Source of the DNA: Nanobdellota archaeon | GTDB taxonomy: Archaea > Nanobdellota > Nanobdellia > Woesearchaeales > JAUYGA01 | Assembly: GCA_030690755.1 (NCBI GenBank) | Contig: JAUYGA010000123.1 | Coordinates: forward strand, 1-6,568 | Reading direction: 5' to 3' | DNA: 6,568 nucleotides | Shown: positions 5,586 through 6,568 of the stretch, piece by piece | Layout of the letters: each line of letters begins with the position of its first letter | Numbering within the stretch: position 1 is the stretch's first letter | Position numbers and translations under genes: made by a program | The notes under the pieces: model-generated | What the model was told of the DNA's origin: nothing | Databases searched by the model: none | What the model saw: only the letters and a program-made list of their open reading frames with translations

Positions 5586-6568
5586 ATGCTTTGTTGCTCA
5601 AATTGCTTTAATGATAATTTTCTTAGTGCTATTATCGAAGGAAAATCAAATTCTAAAGGTGAATGTGATTTTTGTCATACATCAGATACTTCTTTAATAG
5701 ATACAGAAATATTAAGTGCCTATATTGAACCACTATTGGAAAGATATGAATTATCAATCGAAAAAGGTTCATTAATTTCATCATTATTAAAAAATGATTG
5801 GAACTTATTTCAACAGTTAAATGATGAAACAACTTTAGAATTATTAGAAGACATCCTACAAGAAAATATGAGTGGATTATATATTCCAACTAAACAAGAA
5901 AATGAAACTAAAATACTGAATTGGAAAGAATTTAAGGAAGAGCTTAAACATGTGAATCGTTTTTTCCCACAAAAATCACCAGATTACGAGCATTTACAAA
6001 CACTTCTAAACTATATAATTTTACCGCAAAACGAAGTTCCAGAACTTTTCTATCGTGCAAGAATCAATATTGATATTGATAGTATTAATAAAGAAGACAT
6101 GGGCAAGCCTCCTGTTAAAATTGCAAGTGCGGGACGTGCAAACCCTTTAGGAATTTCTTATTTATATACAGCTTCAAATAAAGAAACTGCCATTGCAGAA
6201 ATAAGACCTCATAAAAAAGATTCAATTACAGTCGCAAGCTTTCAATCATCTGAAAAACTTATTTTTGCTGATTTAAGGAATCCGAGAAAGATTATCTCCC
6301 CGTTCAAACTTCCCGAAGGTGGAATAGCAGATTTGGAATTTTTAACGCATTTAGGTGAGGAACTTTCAAAGCCAATTTTACCAAGAGAAGCACATTTAGA
6401 ATATTTATCAAGTCAATACCTTTGCGAACTTATTAAACATTGTGGCTTTGATGGAGTTATCTATAAAAGTTCTGTTGGTGATGGTGATAACTATGCCATA
6501 TTTTTTGATGACAAATTAAATGCTATTGAAACAGAAGTTTATATTGTAGAAAATATTCAAATTACCTC
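5586..6568 (+). CDS. RES domain protein with N-terminal zinc-ribbon/HEPN-RES-type region (3' end cut by window)
   Basis: The ATG directly abuts the previous stop, with GAGAG at 5575-5579 as a weak ribosome binding site. It runs open for 327 codons to the right edge; the domain is nearly complete, so few codons are likely missing. The N-terminus has a Cys4 zinc-ribbon-like pair, C3/C4-x-x-C7 and C27-x-x-C30, then acidic helices to about 150, fitting the N-terminal region described for HEPN/RES proteins. A C-terminal RES domain follows: FYRARI (155-160), GRANPLGISYLYTAS (183-197), TAIAEIRP (201-208), DLRNP (229-233), a helical block with SSQYLCELI (275-283), and GFDGVIYKSSVGDGDNYAIFF (287-307). 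The conserved Arg, Glu (E205) and Ser (S295/S296) that name RES are present. Stand-alone RES toxins degrade NAD+, stopping growth; here no Xre antitoxin gene is seen, and the two upstream genes take its place. NAD+ depletion as an infection response is inferred. Confidence 0.88.
   Translation, partial: MLCCSNCFNDNFLSAIIEGKSNSKGECDFCHTSDTSLIDTEILSAYIEPLLERYELSIEKGSLISSLLKNDWNLFQQLNDETTLELLEDILQENMSGLYIPTKQENETKILNWKEFKEELKHVNRFFPQKSPDYEHLQTLLNYIILPQNEVPELFYRARINIDIDSINKEDMGKPPVKIASAGRANPLGISYLYTASNKETAIAEIRPHKKDSITVASFQSSEKLIFADLRNPRKIISPFKLPEGGIADLEFLTHLGEELSKPILPREAHLEYLSSQYLCELIKHCGFDGVIYKSSVGDGDNYAIFFDDKLNAIETEVYIVENIQIT

Noticed and set aside
5653..5889. Open frame on the - strand within the RES gene
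   Set aside because: It lies opposite a clear domain-bearing gene and looks like low-complexity hydrophobic antisense translation.
1..6568. CRISPR array, tRNA, rRNA or insertion sequence
   Set aside because: No regularly spaced repeats, cloverleaf, rRNA-like sequence, transposase or terminal inverted repeats were seen.

Overview
The window is a strongly AT-rich stretch of bacterial DNA with short spacers, overlapping genes and all convincing genes on the + strand. Base composition and codon choice (AAA, TTA, GAT, few G/C-ending codons) would fit a Campylobacterota-type host (Arcobacter, Sulfurimonas or Helicobacter relatives), but no core gene is present to confirm this, so the taxonomic guess is weak. 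The content is that of a defence island.

Left module (about 1-3577): this is most of a type III restriction-modification operon. The window opens on what may be the last few codons of an upstream gene, which overlaps at TAGTG a 147-residue protein with features of the BECR (barnase/EndoU/colicin/RelE-like) ribonuclease fold. A short, relatively G+C-rich stretch follows that may encode a 38-residue peptide whose stop overlaps the res start (TAATG). Then comes a full-length 992-residue type III restriction subunit, Res, with an intact SF2 helicase/ATPase core and a C-terminal PD-(D/E)XK nuclease. The matching methyltransferase (mod) is not in the window and would be expected upstream.

Junction (3578-3760): directly behind the res stop, and in the same frame, lies a 27-codon open stretch that reads like the conserved C-terminal helix of a type I specificity subunit (HsdS). 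It looks like a scar of an earlier type I restriction locus. A weak hairpin, a plausible extended -10 promoter and a strong ribosome binding site precede the next operon.

Right module (3761 to the end): three genes are packed with a 20-base overlap and a zero-base junction. They are an sce7726-family protein with PD-(D/E)XK-type nuclease residues, an sce7725/beta-family protein of unknown function, and a protein with an N-terminal Cys4 zinc-ribbon-like segment, a helical middle and a C-terminal RES domain (the NAD+-degrading toxin fold). The RES gene runs off the right edge. The tight coupling of a nuclease-like protein, an uncharacterised conserved partner and a RES effector, next to a restriction system, makes this cassette the best candidate here for an undescribed, possibly abortive-infection or toxin-antitoxin-like, defence system. 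That role is inference from gene content and context.
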